Of a DNA stretch of 64,000 nucleotides, positions 12,701 through 27,700 are shown piece by piece. The notes below the pieces were generated by a model. It did no database searches, was not told where the DNA came from, and worked only from the letters and a program-made list of their open reading frames with translations. This stretch comes from Henricia sp. BOLD:AAB3569 (Eukaryota; Echinodermata; Asteroidea; Spinulosida; Echinasteridae), in contig JBBELK010000316.1 of the NCBI GenBank assembly GCA_037783545.1, positions 310,001 through 374,000 on the forward strand, written 5' to 3'. A program made the position numbers and the translations under genes. Numbering within the stretch: position 1 is the stretch's first letter; each line of letters opens with the position of its first letter.

Positions 12701-15700
12701 CGCAATAGTCATTATACAAGACTGAATACGTAAGCGTGTTTCAGATACGGTCAGCTCGAGCTCCCCCCGCGTCTCAGCATGCGCGACGTGTGGATGGAAA
12801 TCAACGGCACTCTCACCGACGTGGGCGACTTCACCGTGGACAGTGGGGGCGCCCTTTACATGTGGTCGTACGGCAATTCTCGCGAGCAGCCACAGGGTCG
12901 CTACGAGTGCGTGAACGTGACAGTGCGATCGGACGGAAAGCTTGAGATGCTGACCGTGGAAGGCGAGAACGAATTCACGCTGGAGGTGCAGCGCTTTGTC
13001 GTGAATGCTGGCGGTTACGTCAGAACGAACCAACTTCATGTTATCGCTGAAGATTTGACAATCGATGTTGCAGGTAATTTAGAAAAACCCTTCTTATGCA
13101 CAGGTATTGCCCATTTTTTTGGGCATCACAGTTGACATTTTTTAATGATAAAGGTTTTGTTGCTCGAATTCATCAAAAATGCATTCGCATTCATTTGTGG
13201 AAGTATGTATTCATGCCATTTTGATAAGGACGCTATTTCTCTGGTTGTTATTTATTTTCACGTTGTTCAATTTCATTTAAAGACATTCACATTTGTTCGC
13301 TAACACATCCAGTTTGGAATTTACCTCATTCAATTTGGCACAAGCTTCGGGGCTTGGGCGAAATTGAATGATTTTCGCTCGTATTTCCAAATGAAATGCA
13401 CATAGTTTTAAATTTGATCACAGAATTTTTTCCGATTGCGTGCTTGAAAAACCAAATTGAATGCTCTCTTTAAGTAACTGAATGATGATCCCAAACTGCA
13501 TTCAAATTTGCACTAAACTGAATGCATCTCAAATGAAATTGGTTGGTATTTTTAGTGTATTTTTAAGTGTAAATATATGTGGTAGATGTTTTCAACCAAA
13601 GTCTTATTCTACATGATTTCTGCGCCATTTAGGTGATTTCCACGGTGATTTCAGTGGCCATGCTCTCGGCGCCGGCCCGGGTAGCGGACAGAGCATCGTA
13701 CAAGGACAGCGTGGTGGTTCAGGCGGTGGCCACGGCGGCCGCGGTGGCCGGTCAAGCCGAGGAATCTACTCGGCGGTGGCTTACGGGTCCACGTTCATTC
13801 CCAGAGCCATGGGCAGTGGAGGGGGAAGTGGGAACCAGGACGATGGGGGAGGGCGGGGTGGAGGTAAGATAGTCACAAATTTCTGCAAAGGTTTGGAGTT
13901 TTGTTGAGGCAGATGCATCAAAATGTCGCACTTTGGCTCCCATTTTTTATGGACAAGAACAAAAATGGCATAGATTACAAACAAAAATACATAATTCTAA
14001 GTGATGAATGCAATATCTGGTATGGTGCCTAATCACCATTGAAATGAAACAACCAAACTTGGGATGAGAGAAAAATTGGGTTCATAGCGAAAACCGGAGG
14101 GAGTATACCACTGTGCCTCATAGCTATTAGCTGGTAGAGCATCTGCCTGGTGTCGGAGGTCTTGGGGGGAAAACCTGAGGGAGTATTCCACTGTGCCTGA
14201 TAGCTCAGCTGGTGGAGAATCTGCCTGGTGTGTCAGAGGTCTTGGGGGAAAACTTGAGGGAGTATTCCACTGTGCCTTATAGCTCAGCTGGTGGAGCATC
14301 TGCCTGGTGTGTCAGAGGTCTTGGGGGAAACCTGAGGAAGTATACCACTGTGCCTCATAGCTAAGCTGGTAGATCATCTGCCCGGTGTGTCAGAGGTCTT
14401 GGGGAAAACCGGAGGGAGTATACCACTGTGTCTCATAGCTCAGCTGGTAGAGCATCTGCCCGGTGTGTCAGAGGTCTTGGGGAAAACCTGAGGGAGTATA
14501 CCACTGTGCCTTGTAGCTTAGCTGGTGGAGCATCTGCCTGGCTTGTCAGAAGTCTCAGGTTTGAAATCCAATTAGGCCCAAGTTTGAACATTCTGAGTAA
14601 GTTACTTTCTTTTCTTTCTTTATAGGCACTCTGCTTTTAGAGATCAACGATGACCTTCGAGTGGAAGGTCGTCTCCATGCCAACGGTGAGAATAGCCATG
14701 GGAACTCGGGAGGCGGCGCTGGGGGCAGTATACTAGCGTATGTCGGCCATCTTGATGGAGCTGGGTCAATAGAAACCAACGGCGGACACGGTGAGATTTC
14801 AAATTTGTTTTCTTCTAAACCCTAATAGTAGTCTCGTGCCCAGACCTGGGGCCAATTTCATAAAGGTGTTAAGCAGAAAAATTTGCTTAATGCAAAATTT
14901 GTTTGCTTTATAAAAATGGGTTAGCAGTCAAAATCTTACGTGATGTGTATCACTATTGACTGGTGTTCTGCTATAGACTGCCGAAGTGAATGTGTCATCT
15001 CTAAAAATCACTGAACCGTGTCCCTGTGCTTTTGCAATGGTACTTTTCCCGACAGCCATTTTATTTTAGAGCCAATTGCCATGGTAACCCACGTCACACT
15101 TTAATTTGCTGTCTATTCTTGCTAAAAACACAAGTTGACATACAATTTTGACTATTAACCCATTTTTATAAAACAAATTTTCTGACTGATAAAATGTTAC
15201 ATTTTTCAGCATCCTCGACCTTTTGATCAGAAGATATTTTTTAATTTTTTGTTAAACCTATACTATTGCACACATTTTCTGTTATTTTGGTATCATTTTA
15301 GGCTCCACGTATGGTGGTGGGGGATCAGGCGGACGCATAGCCGTCTACTACACTCACTACAACTACATTGGCGTATTCCGTACACGGGGTGGCGATGGGC
15401 CCGACCAAGTCGGCGCATCGGGTACAGCTTACCTACAAGGAGGCGTGGACCCAGACAATCCACAACGCAAACTCATCGTTAATAACGAGCGTGCATCCAC
15501 CGGTCACTCGCGCATCGACGAACACGTCGCGCTTCCATTGTATAGTGTGGATACCGGTGGCCTGTCGGACTACTACACGTACGGAGGCGTTCATATCACC
15601 ACGGACGGTACCCCGGTTCGTCACAGTAACAATTGGTACTATCAACTCAGTCGTATATTCTACGGGACCGGTATGGACGGGAATTTTTACCGCACAGCAC

Positions 15701-18700
15701 ACAGGACGCCAAAGATCACGGTGTCTTTTCCATTTGAAGTTTATGCGTATGCGATGCGGGTTTACCCACAATGCACCAGGTGAGGATTTAATTAAAACAC
15801 TTTTTAATTAAAACACTTTTACCCCGGAACTAAAATGGCTACTCGGACGCCATTTATGGTCCACACCTGATTTGAATTATACTGCAGAGATGCCAACATC
15901 TATGATTTTTGCGTAGTTTGTACAATTGTTTCAGCTAATGATGATCAGTATTGTAATAACCCTGGATGCAGCAATAGGGCGACAATTCGGGAAGCCTTTC
16001 CCCGGGGACCACCGAAATTTCGGGAAGAATCACTCAAATTGACACAAAATTTCTCTACCCAAAGCTTCCAAAAATGGTTACAGACCTAAGAGAGACGGTT
16101 CTAGACCTAATAAAAATGGTTCTCGATTTTTAAAAAATGGTTTTTAATCTCAAAAATATTAGGGCGACACCAAATTGTCGCCCTAATATAGCTTTTTTAC
16201 ACACAAATTGTCGCCCTATCCCAGCAAACAGAGTTTTTGTGACACAAATTGGGACAGATTTAGTGCTTTTGTGAAGAAAACAAACTAGCGGTTGGTATAC
16301 GAAATGCGTAACAATCGTCACAAAGTTTGTCAATTCCAGATAGCTGAGACAAACATTACTTCGTGTCTTTGTACTTTTTTAATACTAAAAGCTAAATTAT
16401 ACTCATATTACTCGACAGTTACGCAACCAATTTCAAGATCTCGAGCCGGTTTGGTGGTTTAAAGGTTGATCATACCAATGGCTTTGTGGACGTAACCGGT
16501 TGCCGGACACAGCAAGAACCTAATCAGTATTCACTGGTACTCATCGATTCTAATGTTGACAAGGTATGTGCACTGATATAAATCTCATAATCGTTGAAAG
16601 ATCGTCCATTGAAAACAAATGAACATAACACACATTTTGATATACAAGTAATTTCTCAGTTGGAAATTAAGACAATTTATACAAGATGTTACCTTTATAC
16701 TAGGGATGGGTTGTTTAACCAGTTAACCGTTTAACCGAAAAAAAATTGAAAAACCGGTTTTGCCAAGCGTTTAAACGAAACACCAATTTTAAAGAATTTA
16801 CAATAGTTTTCAGAGGGTTATTTGTAATGACTTCATGAAATTTAAATAAATTTATATGGGGTCTGAGTAAAATTGACCAAATAAAGCTTCAATGATTATT
16901 TTGGGGGCCTAGGGGTATTGTGTACATTGCACATGCATCTATAAACACCAGCAACAATCTTTAGTGTCGACCGATCGGTTAACCGACACTTGAAAGAATT
17001 GCAAACCGGTTTCTGAATTAACCGTAAATTCCCATCCCTAATTTATACCGCTGTATTTTTGGCCCCAACTTGATTTAACAGAATTCAACAAAATTGTCCT
17101 TGTGCGATGTGTTCAAATCAACAGATCTTTATTGAGCTAGCAGCACACGGTAGCTATGCTGCCTTGAACAAAGTTGAGGTTTTGGTGCAGCGAAACCCAA
17201 CATTTTTCGGTGCTGAGATTCAACCGCGGTTTGCGATTGTCCCGGGAACTTTGATCGTTGGACCAGATGAAAGCAGGAAAACTTACGAATTTGATGAAGT
17301 AAGCTTTGTTTCTTTGAGATTTTCTTAGAAGTTGTTGTGACTTAAACACCGGAACATCATTCTTAACTTGAACTTTGTGAAATTTAATCGTAGAGTAAAA
17401 AAATTGAAAATTGTTATCTCCATGTGTGATTGAGGATGTGTATGATAAAAACCAACCTGCGTATAAGTCAGCTCAGTACCTCATCTACGTTAGATAGATT
17501 ACAGGATTGGTAAACTGTTACAAACGGCGTTATCTCCATGTGTGATTGCATGAGGATGTGTATGATAAAAACCAACCTGTGTATAAGTCGGCTCAGTACC
17601 TCATCTACATTCTAAGAACACAATGAAAAATTTTGTCCATGCTTTCAAGAAATTTTGCAAAGCCGCCATCCTATTTAGACTGGTTCCATGGTTATATTAC
17701 ACGGACAACAGGACCATGATGCCACAGTGGTCAGGGGACCATTTGCTTTCACACGAGGGCATCCTTGTAAACGAAACTGTATGCACATGGGTCTGTCCAC
17801 AGTACTGGGGTACATTTCTGTAACATTCAAGATCTTAGGTCCCAGTTCACTTCAAATGTCTTAATTTTATCTTTAAATTATCAAGCTAAACTGAGGAAAT
17901 AACTTTTTCACCAAGGAGTACAAAAAATAGTCCTACAACATACATTTGTGAAAACCTCGTGCAGACATTTTCTTATTACGCACCGAAACAAATGTCACAA
18001 AATGGTCTGTCCACGTTACATACGTAACGTGTTGTGGAAGCAATTTCTTACCTTTTGGAGCAAAAGTTATCTCCTGAGAACAAAACAAGGACATTTCTTT
18101 AATTCTGAGATAAACTAAAGACATCTGAAAGGAATTATTGACTTATTTTTCAAATGTACCCCATTACTGTGGACAGACCCACATACATTTATATAAATTC
18201 ATCTCAGTGGTCATCAACTCTTTAAGAAATGGGTTTTGATTCCTATAGGTCATTATCAGAGGTCAGGGGTCACTCTCCATGATCAATAAATACGCCGAGT
18301 CTTCGCAAATGGTCGTTCATGCCATGGGGGGCGACCGCAGCGGCCTGTTGACGTTATTTTGGGGTCACGTGTTGGACGCCACCATGCCTCGTGCCCTGAT
18401 TCCGTTTTCAATGCTGGCGCTTGCTGGGACCACGGTGACCTTGCCTGACATATTGGACTGCAAGAATGTGGAGATTGGAATTGATGGTAAGAAGATCTAG
18501 AAATAGATAAAGCGATTCTCGACTTAATTATGTTGGAAGTTAAACCTGCCTAAAGGGGCGTCCAAAGTTGTCAACATTTTCACAGTTCTACAGAGAGTAA
18601 TATTTTTTAAGACCGCCCTCCCTCCCCCGAAAAACATTTTTCTGTCGGTGCCGTGAAATGTCAACATTTTACAGTGCATGTGAAGTTGTACGCGGCTCTC

Positions 18701-21700
18701 AACCCCCCTTCCTATGCCTGCAAATGACAACTTTGACAGCCCCTATTGTTCCAGGGGTCGATTTCACAAAGATTTGCGACGCGTCGTAACTACCAAATAC
18801 ATCGCAACTCGCCGAACCCATGGCAAACTTACAAAGGGTTCGGCGAGTTGCGATGGATTTGGTACTTACGACTCGTCGCACGTCTTTGTGAAATCGACCC
18901 CAGGTTCTACATATTATGGCTTAATGTAAAAGTTGTCTATTCAAAAGAGTTTATGTACACTACATGGGAGCGCATGTAGTCTAGTGGGTATGAAGCGGGA
19001 CTCCCAATCAGAGGTTGGGGGTTCGAGCCCCACTTCGACCAACGTGTCTGTGTCCCTGGGCAAGGCACTTAATCCCAGTTGCCTCGTCAACCCAAGCGAT
19101 ATGGGAAGCTGTTAAGGGGAATGCCACAATCTAACTGCTGATAGGGTTGCCACCTAGTTGAAGCGAAATGGTTCTGGTGATTCCCTGATGGCAGCGGTAA
19201 TAATGGCAACGGCCGCCTCGGAATATGTCTACATAGATAGATGGCGCTTTACAAATGCTTGTATTATTATTATAATTACTCACAAAAAATGACTTAAATT
19301 GTTCGACCTGAATTTGTTGTGTTTTCTGCAGTAAATAATATAAGGCATTTCTGATGACCGATAACTATACTCATATATGCCTTGTTATTGGCCATGTGTC
19401 AAGCAAACTTAAATAAACCTAGGGTTATGTGCATGTATCATGTTCGTCATAAATTTGGTTAAAGGTCACACTTCATATCGTCTTTGAATTATGTGACCTT
19501 TGGCATTAATACTAAACCAAATTTATGTAGGACGGGATTTGCAGTGCGAATAATGATGATCGATTTTCAACAGAGGGCGGTTTAGATTTAAATAAAAGAC
19601 CACATTGTCTATATTAATTACTGCAGAAAACGCCTGCAATAAAAATCAAGTCCGAGGAAAATTGGAAATTTTGGAAAACAAATTTCATATTTCATTTGAA
19701 CTTGGGATGAGAGAAAAATATTTCATTTTAGTCTTTTTTTGTTTAGACCAGTATAGTTCATTTGCTGAACAATTACATAGGGGTTGATTTTTCCTTTTAA
19801 AAAATTTTTAAAAAATACACCTCCCCCCCCCCCCCCCCCCTCAACCCCCTCCCCCCAAAAGATACAACTGAACAACTTGTATTTGGTTTTTACAGGGAGT
19901 CTTCATAGTATGAACCGTTTCACCATCAGTTCCGGTTGCAAGGTGTCTCTGGAGTACAAAGGCGGCGGAAGGAACTACATCAACCATCTAGACATCAAGA
20001 CATTTGGCTCAATGTACATCAATAATAATCAGCAAGGAACGGTCACGATCGAGGGCACGACTCTCAATGTTCGTAGCGGAGCGCTGGTGGGTATAGACAC
20101 CTTGCACTGTCTGCCATGTTGTGTTCTCTTATTAAAATGTGACAGTAGATCCAGAAAGTGCTTACTTATGCATGATGCACAGTTGCTGTGGTAATTGGGT
20201 TTAAACCTTCACTGGTAATCTGGAATGCCCATTGTTAAACTGCAGGGAAATGGTTCACTGGTTTTAGTGTAGACCCAGGAACCTTGGCAACACACAAATG
20301 GTGATGTGTTCACTTTTAAATAATAATAATAATGATAATGGTGGATTCTTATATAGCGCACATATCCACCCTGCAGGTGCTCCTGGCGCTATTGCCAATA
20401 TTACCGCTGCCATCAGGGAATCACCAGAACCATTTCGCTTCAACTAGGTGGCTGCTGGCCAGGCGCTCAACCCTATCAGCAGTTAGATTGTGGCATTCCC
20501 CTTAACAGCTTACCAAATATCGCTTGGGTTGACGAGGCAACTGGGATTAAGTGCCTTGCCCAGGGGCACAGACACGTTGGTCGAAGTGGGGCTTGAACCC
20601 ACAACTTCTGACTGGGAGTTCCGCTTCATATCCACTAGACCAGTCTGTCTCGCTAGTAGTCTGTTCTTTGTAAACAAAGTTTGTGAAACTCATTGTCAAC
20701 TTTTAGGAATTTACAAAATTAATAACAAAATTTACAAGCCTTATTTGCTAGTCAATCCCATTATCCTTTTTACTGTTAAAAGCTTGTTGACAATATTCAA
20801 ACCAGCTACTCAACATCAGCCAGCTCGGTGGTCGAGTGGTTAAGACATATGTCTAGTTTGCAGGAGGTCGTGGGTTTGAGTCCCATCCGAGCACACTATG
20901 AAGTTTTTTTCAGTGTCTCGAGGAAGCACCGAGTTTACAGTGTTTACCAAGTCATGTCAGGAAAGGGCAAGAAAACCCCTAATTAATAAATATTCTCTTC
21001 AACAGCTGGAATCGAGCGATTTAAGTCTTCACTTCGTCAACATAAGCGTAGAGCCATCAGCCACTCTATCCATTGCCTTTGAAACGGAACTACTGCACGA
21101 GCAGGCAATAGGTAAAGTAGGGATTTATTTACTTTTTTAGAAGCTAAACATTTAAATTTCAGTATTTTGCTAATAATTAATAAATATCGAAGGAAGAATG
21201 TTGGTAAACCAGCCTGAAGAAATTTTAGCTACTTAGATGCATCAGTGCTTCAGAAAACCTTGAAAATCTATATATGGATTTTGTGTACAAGTGAATAGAT
21301 CTAGAAAACCACCTTCGGTTGTCAATTTCCAGTATGAAATACCATTTTGGACGGAAATAAATTAATGTTGTATTTGTTACCATTGCTATCAACACTTTGA
21401 GTAAGGTTTTTCTTGTCCACTCATGAAAAACAAAATTGGGGCCTTGAGCTGTTACTTGTACATTTGTATATAAACAAAAAGAAGTGTGGTTTGAAAACTT
21501 GGTAAAATTTACCAAATATCTACAATTTATTATTTTCAGGAAGCGGTCCCGGTCTAGTAGGATCACCAGGTTGCTCTGGAGCAGGTCATGCCAGTAACGG
21601 CGGCCAAGGAGAGAATCAGCCTCGCGTGGGTGCGGCCTACGGCTCGTTCACGACACCCGATCTCTTTGGGTCAGATGGAGGTCACTCAACGTACCCCCAC

Positions 21701-24700
21701 CTTGGCGGGTCGGGCGCTGGCAGGGTCTACATGAATGTTACTGGGATACTGACCGTTGACGGAATGCTTTCTGCCACAGGTGAAACAAATCTTTTTTTTT
21801 ACCAGCTTTATCTTGTTACTTAGACCGGGGTCACACAGCAAAATGTTTGTAATTACCCTACTTACAATAAATTGTGGGGTGTTTGCAGATAATTTATTGC
21901 GGGTATGCATTCTGCTTGAATCAGGGATGCCAGTCTTCCAGCTATAGACGGAATTCCGGCTTTTTCTTATTTTTGAAAAAGAAATCTGGCAAAGCTTTCT
22001 TTCCAGGCCGGAAACGTCAACGGCCGGAAATATAAGGAGAATATATTTTCAACTCTTCGAGTCCAAAAAAAATGGAAAATGTTCACACTTACTAATCAAC
22101 GATTTCCATGTATGTCATGTATGTACAGCCTATGTACATGTATGTACACGCAAGTAGCACGTTTTCCCACTGGTTTGCACACATGCATTATGTCTGTATC
22201 ACGGCCATAATCATTCACGGCTAAAGTATTGCGAAACCAGACTATCGATCAGAAGTACATAGAGGGCGCTGTATCCATACAGCAGTGGTTAGATCACATA
22301 CATACTGACATATGGCTCGTTCTATAAATTTGGGGTCAAATTTTTCTGTCCCCTGTTACGTCTGACATCTTGTAAAATGTTGTAGTTTGTAAATTCAGGA
22401 CATATTCTTTAAATGCTTTCTATTTCAAGGAGTGATTACATAAAGTACAATTCATAAAAATATGTTTTGAAGGCATTTTTAATAATACTTGTATGGCAAA
22501 TAGCAGTATGTCAGGTGTAACAGGGACAGGAAAATGTCGCACGTTGGACCCCAAATTTATAGAATGACCCATATCCATTGCATTGCACTCATACTGTCAA
22601 TGTACATACTGTACAGTATACTGTGCTGGCGAGTCCATGTGCACACATACATGCAGTTATGATGCCACTGGCATCCCTGTTCAATGATTTTGTATTTGAT
22701 TAGACAATTGTATCTGCATGACAGACACACCTTGTCACAGGAATAGGTGAAAATAGTCATTTTGAAAAAAAATTGACAACATACCAATATCCCTAACTTA
22801 TTGTGAGTAGTGTAATGTTAAATATGGTCAACTGTGTGTTTGTCTCTTTTTTGTAGGCGGAGCCTATCGGTCCCCTGGAGCTGGAGGAGGAAGCGGGGGC
22901 AGCATTTGGATTGAAACAGAGACCTTAGATGGCGACGGAATTATCGATGCTTCGGGCGGGGCGGGGTATTCGGGCACGCTCAGTCCCCACGGTGGGGGAG
23001 GAGCAGGAGGCAGGATTGCTATATACTACACCGACAATCACTTCATTGGTAAGGAGGGCGGAGTCATTGGGCGGGGCAGGGGCGGAGTCAAAAATTAAAT
23101 TCAATTCTATTGCATGATTCAATTTAATTTATTATTAAGATATTTATTCAATTTATTATCCAGATAATATATTTAAAAACCTGAAATCAAAATGTAAAAG
23201 TTGAAAAATGCCTTGTGTCCCCCTCGGAGCATATTGGTAATGTTGAGTAATGTTCCTTGTCGAGGTCAAAAACTATGGATGCTAGGATAGGGCGACAATT
23301 TGTGTGTAAAAAAGCTATATTAGGGCGACACGCTCAATAGGGCGACAATTTGGTGTCGCCCTAATATTTATTTATTTTTTTAAAACCATTTTTTTAGGTC
23401 AAAAACCATTTTTTTTTTAATCGAGAACCATTTTTATTAGGTCTAGAACCAATTCTCTTAGGTCTGGAACCATTTTTGGAAGCTTCGGGTAAAAAAATAA
23501 GGTGTAATTTTGAGTGACTCTTGCCGAAATTTTGGTGGTCCCCGGGGAGAGTCTTCCCGAAATGTCGCCCTATTGCTGCATCCAGAGTTCTTACAATAAC
23601 CAAAGTTATCCATTGCAATAGTAGCCATCCTTACTGAACACAAGATTTGAAAGAGGATGAGTCAAGCTATGAGTACATGCCTATCAATTGAGATTGCGTT
23701 TGCAGAAACTTGAATTTCACTGAGTTGAACATGGAAGAAATACAGGGCGGTTTGGGCAGTTAGAGGACTAATTGGTTAAACAATTTTATTGAATAAAAAT
23801 AGCAAAACTATGATACAAAGACATTATTTTTAAATATTCTACACTTTTTAGAAATTGCTCAGGAATTTCAATAAAAAAATTTGATAACTTTAGACCATTA
23901 TAGAAAATTCAGCAAAAATCTGACTTTGGCTCACATTTTAAGGTCTTTTTTATGAAAGAAATTTATGATTTCTCTCGCCTCATATTTATGTAAATTTATT
24001 TTGATCATGTATTTAATTAAACCTGTTATTGCATTTTTATTGTAACCAAGCTTTTTTTTTCTTAAATTAAAAAGGTGATTTTGAGGCCACTGGTGGTGCA
24101 AGTGACTTTGAACCCGGCGGCCCGGGAACAGTCTACCTCCACAAACTACAACCTCGCAATGGTACAACCCTACTGGACGCAACAAGCGACGAAGGGCGAA
24201 TTACCCACGACTCAAACGTGACCGAACCACTCACCAACCGAACACTGTACATCAACAACCGTGGCCGTTGCCCCCGAGACTGGAATCGCAACATCACCGA
24301 CGGTTATGCCGACTACGCAAGCGTGTCAACCATCATGTGGTTGACGCCCTCTGAGCGTGCTCAAATTGATGTCGCCAGAAACGAACCCACGCATAACTTT
24401 ACCGAGGACATCATTATTGACGAATTGCATATTTACGGTGCAGCACAAATCGCGTATTTAAACCCCGAATATCCCGACCATTCTTTGGATGTGCGAATCG
24501 GTTCGATATCGGGTGATCGGTCTGGAAAAATGCTTCTCGGTTTCAATCAGACATTGTACGTCGCAAATGCGAATTTTCCAATGGACGTGGATATTTATCG
24601 CGGTGGTTCTGCGACACTGCATGGCGAGTTGAAAGTTGCCGGCGTTAGAATAAATGTTGAAGGTGTTTTGGGGAATGCGGAAAATATCACCATATCCGAT

Positions 24701-27700
24701 GGAGGTTCGTTGGAATTTAATTTTTTAATTTACAAATTTTTAAGTTGAAAACGTGAGCACTACTTAAAAAATAGTGTCTCAAAATCCTTGTTAAATGAGG
24801 CCTGCCATTCTAAAAATAAATGAATTTCGACATAAAACAAGCAAAATATGTGACCGGCTCCAGCAAAACCCAACACTTGTGATGAAAATTCAAAATTTAA
24901 GTTTTGGTATCAGCTTAGTGTGCATACAAAAAAGTATCTTTTAAAACATGTTTGAGGAAATTCTGATAATTTTTGGCGAAATTATGACCAATTAAAGTAT
25001 GACAGATCAGATAATTGGTCTTTAAAGTTTGACAAACTAGTTGATTATTTAATTTTTTGTCAATAATATGAGGAATTTTGAGACAGTTCAAACAACGAAA
25101 CAAATCTTGAATGTATCCCGATGTTGATTCTGCCAAATTTTCAAGTTGGTCCCAGAGGCCATTTTTTAAGGTTGTGGGCCCATATCACGTAATGGGAAGT
25201 ATTGAGAAGTGTCGGGTTTTGCCAGAGTCAGTCACATATGCTCTCCCAAAAAAAGAATTGTTATTTTCATAAAATAGCAATTCTTGGTCAGAACAGAAGT
25301 TTGTTGAATACGGTAAACTTTTCGACAACAAGGCACTGATCGACCAATCATTTTTTAAATTGCTTTCAAGACTGTTCTGCTTTATTGATTTTGTCCAAGT
25401 AAAGTGGACCTGTTTGAATTAAGTGATTCCTGGAACAGTAAAATGTGACATTTCCCGTTTCTGAGAGAATCCTGTACTTGACTGCTCCCAGAAAACACTT
25501 TGTTGGGTTTTCAACCAGAAAGAACCAGCTTAGAATGAGCTGACTTCTGGACACACACTTTTCCCAAACAGCTCTAGAAATGCAGGAGCTCAGGGAGGCA
25601 CTTCAGGCAGAGTGGCGCACCCTGCCTCAGTTGCTCATACAGAGGCTGGTGCAGTTAGCCTTGCCACAAGCGGTGTTCATACACGTCACTAACCGATAAA
25701 ATGTTAAGTCTCTCAGCCCTCTTGATCTTTCGGTCCTAGTATAATTTGCAGTTCTATTTTTGAACCGTAAACTTCCAGATATGTTGCAAAAAATACAGCA
25801 AAATCTTTCGGTGAAAAATTATTTGATTTTTCCAAACTGCTTGGTAGGTACACTCCTGATGCATGAAATGATCGACATTGACGGAGATCCAACAGAAACG
25901 TTAAACTTCCACACCATCAACGTCCGTAACCACGGAACGATGATAACCAAGAACGGCCGAAACAGACGCACGCTGGACGGCAAATTCATACAGGTTTACG
26001 GCGGTGGCGCATTGATATCCACTAATTTACACATTGATGTTGACGTGTTGATTGTGGATTCCAAGGGTCTTATACACGTGGATGGGGAAGGATATGTGGG
26101 AAATGGTAAGAAAATCATTGAAATTAGTTATTATTTATTTATTATTTCTGGAATTGAAACCAAGGATTCCTCAAAAGTGCCCGAGGCACTGTAGCTCGTA
26201 AGCCTGAAGAAACCTGTGAAGAAAAGACGATGAAGAAATGCTTGGTTTTAGAGGTGGGAGGAAAACCCCTACACAATTCTATATAGGGGAAACCCACGGA
26301 ATCAAGCAGGGACTGAGAACCCAATCCACATACTGAACCGGACGGGATTCGAACCAGTGCCACAGAGGTGATGATTTTAAATTTCTATGAAATGTGATTC
26401 ATGGGGTTATTGATGAGGCCAAAGAACAAAATTGGGTCCAAAAAGTTTCAGATTTCCGGAATGACCTCGATAGCTTATAGCTATTGGTTTCATTTTTTCC
26501 GGAATGACCTCGATAGCTTATAGCTATTGGTTTCATTTTTTTCTTAACTTTTTGCAAACTCCAACAACACATTTTTACCCCTCGCCTCCATTTTTCCCAT
26601 GGGGGTTGAGATTTTGATACCATATCATTTGTCATATTTTTTCTCATTACCATTCTGAAATTTTGTGCTCTAAATCCGTATATTTTCAAAGATATCGTAA
26701 AAAAAACACCGACGTTTTGTAAACTAATTTATCCGGTTCCATAAAGCAGTGCAGTGATTACACCAACCTTTTTGCTTCCACATCCAAATTAGAGATTTCA
26801 AATTTCCCGTTTTCTTCCCATGGATAGTATTTTGGGGAGGTATTTTTTTATGATTGTTAGGTTTTATATGATTGTTAGAAAAATCTGAATTTTCTTTCTC
26901 TTTTACTACTAAAGAGGGTCCAGGCGCTGGCTTTACTTATTCCGGAATAGGTACCGGGGCAACCCACGGTGGTGAAGGCGGATGCCAAGCAAACACTCAA
27001 CTCTCCCCACCAGCCTACGGCTCATTCACCACCCCCGCCGAATTCGGCAGTGGTGGGGGAAAATCGGGTGGTGCTGGTGGCGGGATCTTGTCCATGAACG
27101 TCAGCCGTTCTCTCAGAGTAGAGGGTGCCGTTCGAGCCAATGGCGCGACCGGTTCGGCGGCTAAGAGCGGGGGTGGCAGCGGAGGGAGTGTCCATGTTTT
27201 TGTGAAGTATATTGAGGGGTCTGGTGTGTTTCAAGTAAGTGCGATATTGGTTCTGTTTTTGCCTTGAAATAAATGCAATTTTTGGTGTGGTGCCTAACGA
27301 ACTAAACTAACCACATCTTTTGAAGTAATTTTTATTTATTTAATGGGTTTAATGAACTTCAATTCACAACCTGTAGGCTGAATTGCATGAAGCTTACAAG
27401 TGTCTTCCACCTAAACATCGAGATATATAGGTGGGTGGCACCATTGGCAGCTGATGACCAGAGACACCGGGGAATCCCCTTACTCTTTACGAAAGAATGC
27501 TCTGGGATGTTTTAAGTGCGTAACACAACACACTGGACCAACGACTTTACATCCGTTTCGAAGGATGGAGCAATTGTGGTTAAGTACCTTGCTCAAGGGC
27601 ACAGGTACCACCAGGTATCGAAGCCGTGGTGAGAAAATCTTGAGTGAAAAAAACGGACTGAAAATCACAAAAACACTTTCCGCCCAAGTTGATTCTGTAA

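Larger units (their letters stand above)
14791..15301 (+). other. Intron 17
   Basis: It consists largely of a family C foldback element split by a family A MITE (see findings). Confidence 0.75.
18487..19895 (+). other. Intron 21
   Basis: Contents in order: repeat O (18553-18745), a hairpin element (18752-18904), SINE D (18969-19275), then about 550 bases with nothing recognised, and a poly-C run near 19820-19840. Confidence 0.75.
20087..21005 (+). other. Intron 22
   Basis: It contains a reversed MITE A (20193-20318), a reversed SINE D (20338-20645) and a SINE K copy (20815-20960). Confidence 0.75.
26106..26914 (+). other. Intron 27
   Basis: It contains a reversed tRNA-derived SINE I (26135-26370) and a reversed repeat G (26395-26870). 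Confidence 0.75.

Noticed and set aside
12680..13039. 119-codon antisense open frame over exon 15
   Set aside because: It overlaps a well-supported exon and shows no protein-like family pattern.
14035..14580. CRISPR array
   Set aside because: The 77-80 base units are repeats throughout, with no unique spacers, and the genome is eukaryotic.
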